A stretch of DNA of 40,004 nt from an uncultured Saprospirales bacterium (lineage in GTDB: Bacteria; Bacteroidota; Bacteroidia; Chitinophagales; Saprospiraceae), in NCBI GenBank assembly GCA_937864265.1, contig CALMIR010000131.1, positions 1 to 40,004 of the forward strand, read 5' to 3'. The notes beneath the pieces were generated by a model that saw nothing but the letters and a program-made list of their open reading frames with translations, did no database searches and was not told the DNA's origin. Each line of letters opens with the position of its first letter. The first letter of the stretch is position 1. The translations under genes were made by a program, and so were the position numbers. Below, one piece after another: positions 1 through 8,500 of the stretch.

Positions 1-189
1 CTAGGCTATATCGGGGCAACAGAGATACCGTTCCGCTGGAACGACTGGGTTAGCAGGGCTATATCGGGGAATATAAAGGCGTAGGAATTGAAAGAGAACA
101 AGGAAGTCTTTGTGTACTTCTGTGGACTTTGTGGTTTTAATGAGCCTTGCTTTTTTTTGAACCACAAAGGTACTGTGTACTATACCCAA
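1..189. repeat. Modular dispersed intergenic repeat, copy 1
   Basis: This stretch has two modules that recur at 16461-16604. Module A (10-50) matches the reverse complement of 16461-16501 at 38 of 41 positions and contains the dyad GTTCC-GCT-GGAAC. Module B (about 101-150, read on the minus strand) shares GCAAGGCTCATT, followed by AACCACAAA and further CACAAAG-like units. A 12-bp direct repeat, GCTATATCGGGG, lies at 5-16 and 58-69. Repeats built around GTTCCG...GGAAC and ACCACAAAG units are, from memory, frequent between genes in Bacteroidota. A 62-codon minus-strand reading frame crosses the stretch but has no protein-like features, so I do not call a gene. Confidence 0.75.
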
Positions 190-210
190 GCGAAACCGAA
201 AATTTTTACC

Positions 211-239
211 TTTGAGTTATCAAGGGAAGCTTAACTTTG
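211..239 (+). promoter_or_regulatory. Predicted Bacteroidota promoter for the 297-845 gene
   Basis: TAACTTTG at 232-239 fits the Bacteroidota -7 box TAnnTTTG, and TTTG at 211-214 can serve as the -33 box with a 17-nt gap, which is short. A second -7-like box, TACCTTTG, lies at 207-214. Transcription would begin near 246, giving a leader of about 50 nt. Confidence 0.45.
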
Positions 240-296
240 TGCCCCGTTATCGAACGACAATATCGCGGGGGCAAAACCTGCACGAAAATTATCAAA

Positions 297-845
297 ATGA
301 AGCATCCTTTCATCTGCTTTTTATTGGGGCTTTTGCCTGTATTGGGCATGGCTCAGGGTTTAAGCTGGCATTCTATTGGGCCCGAACTACAAGTGTATCC
401 CACGGGCATCATTCCCGGCTTGCGGGCTGAATGGACGAGTGGCGAGAAAAGTACGGTTCACCTACGCATCGGTGCCAACCTTATTGACCACCGCGATCTG
501 GGCGTTCAAGATGATGAAACGGGCAGCGGCTACGGCTTTACGCTGGGCTACCGCCGTTTTTTCGACACCGATTACAAGCGCTGGTTCCTAGGTGTGCGAA
601 GTGACCTGTGGCGCAATACCATTGACTGGAAAAATGCGCCGGGTACGCTATTGGAAACCAGCGGCACCACCGAGATAACCGTCCTTCAACCTACCCTGGA
701 AGGCGGTTATAGTTTTGCCCTGTCCGATCATTGGTCTTTGGCTCCGACCCTCGCTTTTGGCTATGAGGTCAATGTGGTAACAGATGGCGCTGAAGTAGGC
801 CAGGGGCCCATCTTGCTGCTGGGCTTGCACCTGGCCTGGCGATAA
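297..845 (+). CDS. Small secreted, probably outer-membrane beta-barrel protein
   Basis: I do not recognise a named family. The 182-residue product starts MKHPFICFLLGLL and has a clear signal peptide ending near MAQ (residues 18-20). The rest alternates polar and aromatic residues in short stretches (LGYRRFF, WFLGVRSDLW, GGYSFALSD) and ends LLLGLHLAWR, the pattern of a transmembrane beta-barrel whose last strand finishes with an aromatic-rich segment. I chose the ATG at 297 because upstream in-frame ATGs would put unlikely sequence before the signal peptide, and because the predicted promoter ends at 239. It stands alone, convergent with the thioesterase gene. Function unknown; a porin-like or outer-membrane-biogenesis role is only a guess. 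Confidence 0.75.
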   Translation: MKHPFICFLLGLLPVLGMAQGLSWHSIGPELQVYPTGIIPGLRAEWTSGEKSTVHLRIGANLIDHRDLGVQDDETGSGYGFTLGYRRFFDTDYKRWFLGVRSDLWRNTIDWKNAPGTLLETSGTTEITVLQPTLEGGYSFALSDHWSLAPTLAFGYEVNVVTDGAEVGQGPILLLGLHLAWR

Positions 846-949
846 GGGAGGCCAGCTTGTGCCATGGGACACATAGCTTTTGGCTAAAATGAGGTAGGGA
901 ATGGTTTTGGATATGCTCACAGAACCGGATGGATGTGCCGCCAGGCTGC

Positions 950-1381
950 TTATTTTATTTGATCTTTTAACAGCCACTGCGCTAAGACCTGTTTGGTGTG
1001 CTCGCTCAGTGGAATGCTTTTTCCCGTTTTATTTAGCACTTGTACAATACTTGTTTCTGCGACGGCAACGCATACTTCATATTGAAAAAGACCTTGTAAA
1101 AGGGTCACAGAGCTATTCCCAATGCACAACAGGCCAGTCCCGATTTCAACGGTGCCTGGCCAGGTCAGTTCTTGCTTGAATTGCAATTGCAAAGAGGCAA
1201 TTACAAAACTAGCTTCTTCCAAATGCAAGGGCTGCCCGCCTCCGTACAAGAATTCTACCCTGCCCGTTTCCAGAAAAGTGGAGAATGCGGCATTATTGAC
1301 ATGCCCCTGCCGGTCGGTATCTGCATACCTGATTTTATCGTAGGTTTTCAATGGAAAATACTGAAGTGCCAATTGATGCAT
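950..1381 (-). CDS. Acyl-CoA thioesterase, 4-hydroxybenzoyl-CoA thioesterase (hotdog) family
   Basis: The 143-residue product fits the single-hotdog 4HBT/YbgC/FadM family, cytosolic enzymes that hydrolyse acyl-CoA thioesters. The diagnostic segment is YADTDRQGHVNNAAFSTFLE at residues 19-38, where D23 of ADTDRQGHVNN sits at the family's catalytic Asp. Length (about 130-145) is normal. It begins 9 nt after the stop of the 2TM gene, so the two are probably one operon read from the promoter near 1936. Substrate cannot be read from the sequence; short- or medium-chain acyl-CoA housekeeping is usual for the family. Confidence 0.88.
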   Translation of the reverse strand: MHQLALQYFPLKTYDKIRYADTDRQGHVNNAAFSTFLETGRVEFLYGGGQPLHLEEASFVIASLQLQFKQELTWPGTVEIGTGLLCIGNSSVTLLQGLFQYEVCVAVAETSIVQVLNKTGKSIPLSEHTKQVLAQWLLKDQIK

Positions 1382-1390
1382 ATGACAATT

Positions 1391-1780
1391 TTAAACGTAG
1401 TCCTCCTCGCCGTCCCACTTCTTTTCAAGGCGCTCCAACTCTTTCAATTCCAGCCTTTCTTCTTCCGACAAATCTTGGGCGGGCGGCAATTGGGTCTTTT
1501 TTTGTTGGTACAACTTTCTCATTTCTTTTTCGATTTCTTCCTCTTGCCAATCGTGATTAAGGCTGCGCTTAGCGGGCCAGCCAAATACCGTCAAGTAGAG
1601 GACGCCCAACACCATAATGAATGCCATAATCGGCAATCGCAACCAAAAACTGATGGCCGGCAAGTAAAAGCTCAGCATGAGCAATATAACTGTCGTAAAT
1701 GAAAACACTATGACGCAGATGTAAAACGCCATTTTGGCCTGCACTTTTTTCTCGGCCTTTTTGCGCAATTCATGATACAT
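1391..1780 (-). CDS. 2TM domain-containing membrane protein
   Basis: The 129-residue product has the layout of the 2TM domain family common in Bacteroidota: a charged N-terminus (MYHELRKKAEKKVQAK), two hydrophobic helices at about 16-40 and 45-64 separated by a short turn (LPAISFWLRLP), then a charged helical tail rich in Glu, Lys and Leu. In the family the same domain also precedes LytS-type kinases, but no kinase is present here. The frame stays open upstream to 1933, but that extension (Pro/Ser-rich, no helix) looks non-coding and lies just downstream of a predicted promoter, so I use the ATG at 1780. Next to the thioesterase gene by 9 nt. Role unknown. Confidence 0.75.
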   Translation of the reverse strand: MYHELRKKAEKKVQAKMAFYICVIVFSFTTVILLMLSFYLPAISFWLRLPIMAFIMVLGVLYLTVFGWPAKRSLNHDWQEEEIEKEMRKLYQQKKTQLPPAQDLSEEERLELKELERLEKKWDGEEDYV

Positions 1781-2136
1781 GATGATCGATATAACTTGGT
1801 AAGTAGATGAAAATATCCCTGCCCCATCATAGACCATATGATTCGACGGATCAGGGATGGGAATAGAAGAATGTAGGCCAGGTAAGGCGGTATCCGGCTT
1901 TACCGGCTGTACACTCCTCCTATAACGCAACAAAACAAAAGTATAGATTTTTGTTGGCTTTCACTAATCGCGAAGCGTGTAGCACGGGATCTTATTAGCT
2001 GGCACTTCATCTAATGGCTTTTCGGATTGGAGAAGCAGGAGTATGGCCAATTATATGCCTATTAAGGGGACACTAGCCTTTGTAACGTAATTTAATTCAG
2101 CCCACAGAGCGGCCACACAAAGCTTCGAACTGGCCT
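1781..2136. other. Spacer between the MarR gene and the 2TM gene, with a predicted promoter
   Basis: No gene is supported here. On the minus strand TACTTTTG (1943-1936) fits the -7 box TAnnTTTG and could drive the 2TM-thioesterase pair with a leader of about 150 nt. No good -33 box is visible 19-21 nt upstream. Immediately after the MarR stop there is a 5-bp inverted repeat (GGCCA at 2111-2115, TGGCC at 2131-2135) without a T-run, too weak to call a terminator. Confidence 0.4.
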
Positions 2137-2742
2137 TTATGTCATCAATTCGTGTTCTGGACAATCGATTCTCAACTCGCTTTCAGCTAGCTGGCTTTTT
2201 AAAAGCTTGCAGTAATGAACGCCTTTATCAACCTGGTAATTTGAACAACTAAAGCACATGCGCTGAATGGTAATGATGCCCGATTTGTTCAGGTCAGCAA
2301 TCAATTTGAGTAACCCGTTGAGCATAGAAACCTGCTGTTCTTGGGTCAGTTTTTCAATTGGCTGTTCGATGGCAGCAGCAAAGAAGGATGCCTTTTTGGC
2401 TATTTTCTCTCCTTCGTCCGTAAGTGAAAGGGTGTAACTTCTGGTATCGGTTGGGTCGGTTTCTTTGGCAACTAGCCCTTTGGAAAGTAAAACCCTAACG
2501 CTATCACTAATAGTAGCTTTGGTCATATTGAACTCGTCGGCCAAATAACCCACCTTGCATTTTTCCAAAGAATGAAAATGAATAAAAATCAGGATCTGAA
2601 TCTGAATTGGGCTTAAAGCATTTTCTTTGCTTTCATTCCATAACAAAACCCTGAAAGCTTCTGAAACCCGCTCTAAAGCAACGACAATCCGGCTTTCAAT
2701 TTTTTGATTTTGCTCGGCTAAGTGAAAAGAGGAGTGCTTCAT
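2137..2742 (-). CDS. MarR-family regulator with a C-terminal four-cysteine cluster
   Basis: The 201-residue product has a MarR winged helix-turn-helix: recognition-helix region at about 64-90 (YLADEFNMTKATISDSVRVL) and wing DPTDTRSYTLSLTDEGE at 96-112. Beyond the usual 145-residue MarR core comes an extra tail with C163-X2-C166-X11-C178-X15-C194, plus H177 and H197, able to hold zinc or an Fe-S cluster. That suggests a sensor of oxygen, NO or thiol stress, but this is inference. The start overlaps the globin stop by 4 nt (ATGA), so the two are translationally coupled. A palindrome in the operon promoter (3181-3195), repeated in the thioredoxin promoter (3496-3510), is the likely operator and implies autoregulation. 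Confidence 0.88.
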   Translation of the reverse strand: MKHSSFHLAEQNQKIESRIVVALERVSEAFRVLLWNESKENALSPIQIQILIFIHFHSLEKCKVGYLADEFNMTKATISDSVRVLLSKGLVAKETDPTDTRSYTLSLTDEGEKIAKKASFFAAAIEQPIEKLTQEQQVSMLNGLLKLIADLNKSGIITIQRMCFSCSNYQVDKGVHYCKLLKSQLAESELRIDCPEHELMT

Positions 2743-3113
2743 GCGGCTTGAATATTATGCAACATGATACGGGCTATATTGCCTGCCCTCAACTTTGCAT
2801 CATCTGCTTTTTCACCCAAAAAAAGTTCGTCAACGGTTTGAACAAACAAATACAGCCATTCTGAAAATTCTTTGTTGGTCATTGCTGTGAGTTTACTCAA
2901 AGCGATATGCTTTTGCATGGGATTGCCCGAAAAACTATGTTCGTCCAATAGGATACTCGCCCAAAAGGAATACATTTTGGGTAGATGGGCCTCCCAATCT
3001 GTTTTGGCGACCTCATTAAAAATGTACCCCAATACAGGATTGCTTCTTACTTTATCGTAGAAAGTATTTACCAATAATTCTATATCCTTTCGGTTTGATA
3101 TGTCTGACTTCAT
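2739..3113 (-). CDS. Group III truncated hemoglobin
   Basis: The 124-residue product is a 2-on-2 globin of group III, a cytosolic heme protein that in other bacteria handles NO, oxygen or peroxide. Visible marks are the B9-B10 pair F18-Y19 in NTFYDKV, H43 in WEAHLPKMYSFW at the distal E7 position, W51 in SFWASILL, and proximal H69 in GNPMQKHIAL. I chose the ATG at 3113 (MKSDISNRKD); the frame is open to 3179 but that would add 22 residues lying across the predicted promoter. First gene of an operon with the MarR regulator. The promoter carries the shared palindrome, so expression probably responds to the MarR sensor. Confidence 0.9.
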   Translation of the reverse strand: MKSDISNRKDIELLVNTFYDKVRSNPVLGYIFNEVAKTDWEAHLPKMYSFWASILLDEHSFSGNPMQKHIALSKLTAMTNKEFSEWLYLFVQTVDELFLGEKADDAKLRAGNIARIMLHNIQAA

Positions 3114-3176
3114 GTACCATTTTCCATTTCCATGATGAAATATTCTTTTTGCTTCATTTAAAAAAGCAAAGCCCTG

Positions 3177-3208
3177 CAAAGATAGGAATCCTAACTTTAC
3201 AGGGCAAA
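3177..3208 (-). promoter_or_regulatory. Promoter and operator of the globin-MarR operon
   Basis: Read on the minus strand: TTTG (3208-3205), 20 nt, then TATCTTTG (3184-3177), a full Bacteroidota -33/-7 promoter. Between and overlapping the -7 box is a 15-bp near-palindrome at 3181-3195, plus strand GATAGGAATCCTAAC, core TAGGAATCCTA. A protein bound there would block RNA polymerase. The same site occurs in the next promoter upstream (3496-3510). Confidence 0.75.
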
Positions 3209-3212
3209 TTTT

Positions 3213-3455
3213 TTAGCCTCTCACGTCAGCCATAGACGCACCAAAATTGATGTGCAAAACATTTCCGTTTGGCGTGAGCAAAGCAGGAACAGATTTTACC
3301 CCTGCATTTTCTGCTTCTGCTATTCGATTCCGGTCTTCACCAATGTGAACTATTTCAACATTAGATGCTCCAATAAGGCTTACAATGTCTTGTTCTGCGC
3401 TGATGCAAACTGGACAACCCGCGTGATAGAAAATAGATTTTTCCATTAGATTCAT
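3213..3455 (-). CDS. Small thioredoxin/glutaredoxin-like protein (CPVC active site)
   Basis: The 80-residue product is a minimal thioredoxin-fold protein: strand SIFYHAG, then the active-site C14-P-V-C17, helix, strand VEIVHIG, and the cis-proline segment VKSVPALL. Such proteins reduce disulfides in the cytosol. Starts at 3455 or 3446 (MEKS) are equally possible. It lies upstream of the globin-MarR operon on the same strand, with its own promoter carrying the same palindrome, so it is probably a member of the same regulon. The natural partner reductase or target is not in the window. Confidence 0.82.
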   Translation of the reverse strand: MNLMEKSIFYHAGCPVCISAEQDIVSLIGASNVEIVHIGEDRNRIAEAENAGVKSVPALLTPNGNVLHINFGASMADVRG

Positions 3456-3487
3456 GTCTTAATTTGTGGTAGGCACTATTGCCCTTG

Positions 3488-3519
3488 CAAATATAGTAAG
3501 GATTCCTAACTATTAAAAA
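3488..3519 (-). promoter_or_regulatory. Promoter and operator of the thioredoxin-like gene
   Basis: On the minus strand TATATTTG (3495-3488) is a perfect TAnnTTTG -7 box; TTTT stands where the -33 TTTG would be (3519-3516, 20-nt gap). Directly upstream of the -7 box lies the 15-bp site at 3496-3510, plus strand GTAAGGATTCCTAAC, which shares the AGGAWTCCTAAC core with the site at 3181-3195. Confidence 0.7.
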
Positions 3520-3722
3520 TATTTTAAACATTTCTTGTTGCATCCGTTGAAAGTCCTTGGTAATCAGTTAGAAATGGTTTTGAAAGGAGGTGTTAAATTG
3601 ATTGCCGTTCAGGATTTTGGTTGTTTTGGGGCGTTTTTAGGCCTCTTTCTAACGTTAGCACTGCCGACGTGCCGACATTTAGGAGGCAGTCAAATAACTA
3701 AACTTTGTAAAAAGCTTCAGAA
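3520..3722. other. Spacer between the unknown gene and the thioredoxin promoter
   Basis: A 64-codon plus-strand reading frame covers most of this stretch but shows no signal, motif or family resemblance, and I do not call it. The stretch holds an 8-bp near-tandem repeat TGCCGACg/TGCCGACa (3662-3677) inside an inverted repeat ACTGCC (3660-3665) / GGCAGT (3685-3690), downstream of the minus-strand gene ending at 3723. Confidence 0.3.
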
Positions 3723-4382
3723 TCAATAACCTGCCAGAAAAAGATATTTGGCGATGATGAATTGATTACTGTATTTCTCTTTTATTTTATCCACTAGCAT
3801 AAACATGGCGGTGTGTTCTTCTGGATGAACTCCCATTTTTTCGTAAGCATGAAGGAAATCGAGCGCAAACAAATGGGTATGATGATCTGTCTTCAACGGA
3901 TAGCCTTGATAGACATATTGGGGAGCAATACACTCAATGCTGAAATGATAGTTCTCGTCCAATTTTTTTAAACCTTTCTCCAGTTCATCACTTACCAACG
4001 GGTGGCTATCGAGTAACCGCTTCACTTTTACGACTATCGACTCCAACTCGAATTCCGAGGGCAAATAGGCAGGAAAAATGCCCTTGAACTTTGCTGAATA
4101 TAAACTTTTCCATTCGTCAAAGAATACCTTGCAAAAGTCCAAAAATTCCATTCTGATAATGTTCTCATCCATAGCATAGGTCTTTTGGTCAAAGGAAAAG
4201 TCAAGCCTCTTTCCATTAAGTAGAGGAGGGCTGAAGCGTTCCACTCTTTTGCTACTTTTAAATTTGAAATCGTTACCATACATCTCATCGAACTTACTGA
4301 CGAGCGTGGGTTCATCTTGAATCGAGATTTCTAACGGGGTTAGGATGTGGTAATATGCTGCCATAAGCTGATAGTTATACAT
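3723..4382 (-). CDS. Unknown protein downstream of the Rpn nuclease
   Basis: I do not recognise this protein. It is about 219 residues from the ATG at 4382 (MYNYQLMAAYYHIL), soluble, with no signal peptide or membrane segment, and rich in Phe, Tyr, Lys and Glu (for example FLDFCKVFFDEWKSLYSAKFKG and HHTHLFALDFLHAYEKMGVHPEEH). The frame continues upstream to 4472, overlapping the Rpn gene by 68 nt; I prefer 4382 because it begins just 22 nt after the Rpn stop, but 4424 (MAWQKN) is also possible. The close spacing implies co-transcription with the nuclease. Confidence 0.6.
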   Translation of the reverse strand: MYNYQLMAAYYHILTPLEISIQDEPTLVSKFDEMYGNDFKFKSSKRVERFSPPLLNGKRLDFSFDQKTYAMDENIIRMEFLDFCKVFFDEWKSLYSAKFKGIFPAYLPSEFELESIVVKVKRLLDSHPLVSDELEKGLKKLDENYHFSIECIAPQYVYQGYPLKTDHHTHLFALDFLHAYEKMGVHPEEHTAMFMLVDKIKEKYSNQFIIAKYLFLAGY

Positions 4383-4404
4383 TTTGGTATAAGAAGAGGC
4401 AGGT

Positions 4405-5289
4405 TTATTTTTTTGCCATGCCATCAAGTATTTGCTGAATTTCTTGTTCAGTCCTTTTGGCGATTTTCGCAATTTTTGAAACCGTCAGACCTTCTTTTGA
4501 CATTTCAAGGATGAATTCTATTTCCTTTTCTTCGTGTGCTTTTTTGATTATCTCTTTTGTTTCTATTTCTATCGTATGATTCCGGCTGGCGATGCTCATC
4601 AAATGGAGCAAATACTTGTCGTATGCCACCCGTTCTTTTTCGGGTAGTTTCATGGTGTCCAACTTTTCGTTCGCCTCTTTCAAACCTTTGGCTGAAAAGG
4701 TTGGTTTGATTTCAGCATTCTTCAAAAAGTAAACCCACTCGTCCAGCTTGTCGTTTATACGATTTTTGAACTTGCCTGTTTTTATCACCCAGTATTCAGG
4801 ATAAATCTCATGAACGCTGTATTTATGGTAAACCTCCACTTGCTTATCCGAAAGGCCAAGAATATCGCCTTTGTGAATGACTTTGAAAACTGTTGTGCCG
4901 TGATAAACGTAGTCCTTCCCTTGCCCCAAGTCAAAATAGGCGATAGTGATGGAAATGATTTTTTTGACTTGGGCGTAGGCTGATCCCTCCTTGATATGCT
5001 CGGTGATGGCTTTAGACGCACCGAAAAGCATCCGGTGGAAGTAGTCGTGTTCCTGCGTATTCTGCACTTCTATGATGACTAGTTCGCCCTTCGCATTTTC
5101 CACCAAGATGTCCACTCGATTGAACTTATCGTCCTCCGTCTCCTTGTTGCTTTCGCTGTCGAGAACTTGTTGGATTTTCACCTCTTCGCCTAACAACTCC
5201 GACAAAAAGCCTTCGAGGATATCGAAGTTAGCCTTATGACGAAGCATTTTTTTCATCGCCCAGTCGAAACGGACTAATTTTTTTGCCAT
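4405..5289 (-). CDS. Rpn family PD-(D/E)XK nuclease / putative transposase
   Basis: The 294-residue product matches the Rpn/PDDEXK_2 family, recombination-promoting nucleases often annotated as putative transposases. The N-terminal half holds the nuclease core: D60 in NRVDILVE, then E74-V-Q76 in LVIIEVQNT, that is D-X13-E-X-Q with Gln in place of the usual Lys, normal for this family. The body is helical (YPEYWVIKTGKFKNRINDKLDEWVYFLKN). The C-terminus EGLTVSKIAKIAKRTEQEIQ resembles a helix-turn-helix tail. No inverted repeats or target duplication flank it, so I see no active transposon. A -7 box TAAATTTG lies at 5315-5308. Confidence 0.85.
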   Translation of the reverse strand: MAKKLVRFDWAMKKMLRHKANFDILEGFLSELLGEEVKIQQVLDSESNKETEDDKFNRVDILVENAKGELVIIEVQNTQEHDYFHRMLFGASKAITEHIKEGSAYAQVKKIISITIAYFDLGQGKDYVYHGTTVFKVIHKGDILGLSDKQVEVYHKYSVHEIYPEYWVIKTGKFKNRINDKLDEWVYFLKNAEIKPTFSAKGLKEANEKLDTMKLPEKERVAYDKYLLHLMSIASRNHTIEIETKEIIKKAHEEKEIEFILEMSKEGLTVSKIAKIAKRTEQEIQQILDGMAKK

Positions 5290-5307
5290 TTAATGAATAT
5301 TATACTA

Positions 5308-5315
5308 CAAATTTA
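5308..5315 (-). promoter_or_regulatory. Predicted -7 box of the Rpn nuclease gene
   Basis: On the minus strand TAAATTTG fits TAnnTTTG, 18 nt upstream of the ATG. I see no clear TTTG or TTG 19-21 nt further upstream, so the call rests on the -7 element alone. Confidence 0.4.
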
Positions 5316-5488
5316 ATGAAAATTATCTAATTGGATGCCGTTTTGGCTTCCACGTCTCGCAGTTTAAATAATCAATTGTTCGTAAAGCGCTCAAGAATAT
5401 AATACTACCGTAAACAGAGAAGAATAAATCATAAGTAACCTAAATTCAGCTCTTGATGTCAATAATCGCGAGAAGTGACGTTCCCCCC

Positions 5489-5528
5489 AAAAAAAAAACC
5501 GCCCCCAACACCACAGCATTGGGGGCGG
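5489..5528 (-). terminator. Strong intrinsic terminator of the alpha-2-macroglobulin gene
   Basis: A perfect 10-bp stem, CCGCCCCCAA (5499-5508) with TTGGGGGCGG (5519-5528), encloses a 10-nt loop. On the minus strand it is followed by ten T residues (5498-5489). It lies 24 nt after the stop of the minus-strand gene ending at 5552 and isolates it from the Rpn gene. Confidence 0.92.
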
Positions 5529-5551
5529 CCTCCTACCCTACTCCACTACAA

Positions 5552-8500
5552 TTACTTCCCGACCACCTTCAGGCGGATGCCCTCTGTATGGCTGCTGAAC
5601 TCCGGTGCATACATACACTGGATGGTCGTGAGGCCATTCGAGAAATCGCCCTGATGGATGACGCGGAGGGCGTATTCAAACACATACGTGCCTTTGGGCA
5701 GGTAATCGAAAAAGAAATGGGTGGCGGCGTCTTTCGTGCTTTCGTAGTAGCCCAGCCCGCCCTGCCATTTGTAGTGGCTGAACACGTTAGTTGGCTCCAG
5801 ACCGCTGGCGCGGAGGTCTTTCATGTGCACATATTCCATATCGCGATCCACGCGGAGTTCGAGGCGCACCACCAGTTTGTCGCCTACCCGCAGTGGGGAG
5901 GCCGCGCTGATGGCTTCCAGTTTAGGGCCGCGGTCGCCGGGCACTTCGCGATAGACCTGCTTGACCAGGGTGAGCGGGGTGGCTTTGAAATCCTTGATCT
6001 TGTCGAGGTCTTCAAAGTACTGCCAGTAGGCAGCGCCCCAGGCGATATTGGCGTTCGGGTTGCTGATTGCGATGTCCTGAAAGCCCGTTTGGACTTCTTG
6101 GGCGCTCCAGGTGGTGCTGAAATAGCCCGTGCCTGCTTCTGCGCCGGATTGGGCCTGGCGAACCTGCTCGACAGCGGCTTTACCTTTGACCTTGGGAAAA
6201 TCAATGGCTACCGGGCTGCTCGCTTCCAGCCAATTGCTGCCAAAGCGCAGCAACGCATATACCGCATTGGCAGTGGCTTTGGTCGTTTTCCAGTCGTTGG
6301 TCTGCTTGTTTTTTAGCAGCCATATTTTCAGTTGCTCTACGGCAGCCTGGTCTTTGGCCACCTCTGCAAAGACTTCCACCATTAAGGAATGCGTTTCGAT
6401 CGGCATCTGATACCAGAAATAACCGTTGGGGTAGTTCCAGTACATGCCCAGTTCTTCGTGGGTCAGCGCCCGTTCTTTCAGAGATCGAACGATGCGCTGA
6501 GCAGCTTCCCCTTTGCCGTTGTAGTGCAAAGCTAGCGCCAACAAACCCTGCTGGTAAATGCCTTTTTGTGTCCAGTATTTTTCAGCCTGTTGCAGGAAGT
6601 AATCGTGTGCCTCTTTAGGCAAACTGCCCGCTTCCGTTTTGAACATACTGCGCGTATAGAGGTAGTGGATAACGATATCGCCCAAGTGGTCGTCTTCCAG
6701 TTTGGCCTGTTTTTTCTCCACCCGCTCCAACAGGCGGCGGTAATGATCCTGAAATTCCTCGTCAATGAAGCCAACGGCATTTTGAGCGATGCGCTGGCCT
6801 TGGGCCGGCTGTTGCACGCCCAGCTTTTCCAAACGACCTAAGCCTTCGGTGATGTACTGGGTGATGTACCAGCTTTCCTGCCCTCCGGCAAACCAGGCAA
6901 AACCGCCGCTACCAGACTGTCGCTCAGCCAGGGTTTGCAGCGCTTTGTTTTGCTCGTAACTCATTCGATTGAGGTCGAACAGCAAGGCAATGCGCTTGCG
7001 TTGCTCGGCCTCGTTTTGGGCATCCAGCACCCAGGGCGTTTCTTCCAGCAGCACGGCTTTGAGTTCCTCGTTCTTTTGCAATTCGCTGATGAGGGCATCG
7101 CTGCTGCTCCAAGAGGCAAACACCTGCTTGATGCGCGGCTGAGAATTGGCCACGCTGGTAGCCAGCGCATTGGCGTAGTAGCGGCTAAAAATCTGCTCGC
7201 TGCACTCGTAGGGGTATTCCATGAGGTAGGGCAGCGCCTTCACCGCGTACCAAGCCGGGTTGGAGGAGTATTCCAGGGTAAAGCTGTGGTGCTTCAAAGT
7301 GTTGGAAGCCGTAGCTTTATCCATAGCGGCAAAGCGGAAAGTTTTTTTCTCCTTGCCTTTGAGGGGCATCGGCATGCTTTCGGTGACGAGCATGCGGTTG
7401 GTCAGAACCGGCAGTACCGCTTCTTCCCCATCGGAAAAATTACCCGCCTCCACCACTACCCGGTGTGTCAGCGCCATTACCTGCCCAACCGGAATCTGGA
7501 TATTCCAGGCCAGCGGCGCCGATTGGCCAGCTTTGACCTCAAAGGCGATTGTCGGCTCGGTGTTTTTCAACAAATCATCCACCGGCTGCATGCTTAGGGC
7601 ATCGAAGAGTTGCAGGCGGGCCGTGCCTTTCAGTGTTTCTGCCGTCAGGTTATCCACTTTAGCTGTATAAGTAATGGCGTCGCCTTCGCGCAAAAAGCGG
7701 GGCGGATTGGGCAGCACCATCAATTCTTTTTGGGTCACCACCTCTTTTTCACTCAGGCCGTATTGCAGCTCTTTGGTATGGGCAAAAGTCAGCAATTTCC
7801 AGCGGGTCAGGGCTTCGTTCATCGTGAATTGCAAGATGACGTTGCCCTCGGCATCGGTGCGCAGTTCTGGAAAGAAAAAGACCGTTTCCTTGAGGTTTTG
7901 GCGGATCTGGGCTTCTGCTTTTGGCTGTGTTTCTTCTGCATAAGGAGTAGGGGCTGATTGATCTACGACTAAACCAGCACTAAGATTAGCATACATCTGC
8001 GGTTCAGGCGCTGCTGGCATATCTGCCTCCGCTTTTTCCCGACTTCTACCGGCAAAATCACCTTCCAAAGAAAGGGAACGAGTAGTTAAATTCGCCCTCG
8101 TAACCTGCATATTGTCATACAAGTACAAACCGAACCAATTCAGGCTTCGATAAGCCTTTTCCGGTACCCCCTCCGTGTAGTAATAATAGTAATGGTGGTT
8201 GCTGGATTCCGATCCAAAGTGGTGCCCCGTCCAACTGCGGCTGCGGAAGTTCATCGGAAAGGGACTGAAAGCCCAATTGTGCGGGCGAAACTGATCCAGT
8301 GAAGCATCGTACATCGCAGCGACCATTTCGGCGGCGACCGCTTCTTTTTTCGAGCCGCTGATCTTGATCTGCCAGCTTTCCTCCGCGCCGGGTTTTAGCT
8401 TGTCGCGGAAAGTGGCGTAGGCGATATTCAGTTCTTTGTCCGACCAGGGCACCTCGATGTTTTCCGACCAGGTAAAAGCGCGGCCATATTTCACGAAAGT

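Noticed and set aside
1391-1933. Long form of the 2TM protein starting at 1933
   Set aside because: The extra 51 residues are Pro/Ser-rich without structure, and a -7 promoter box lies directly upstream at 1936-1943, so this is better read as a leader.
3535-3729. 64-codon plus-strand open frame
   Set aside because: No signal peptide, motif or promoter; it overlaps the end of the minus-strand gene and lies in a spacer with short repeats.
4405-5289. Insertion sequence around the Rpn gene
   Set aside because: No terminal inverted repeats or target duplication seen; Rpn proteins are not classical IS transposases.
5453-6316. 287-codon plus-strand open frame
   Set aside because: It lies opposite the terminator and 3' end of the macroglobulin gene, whose protein is clearly real; the translation has no family resemblance.
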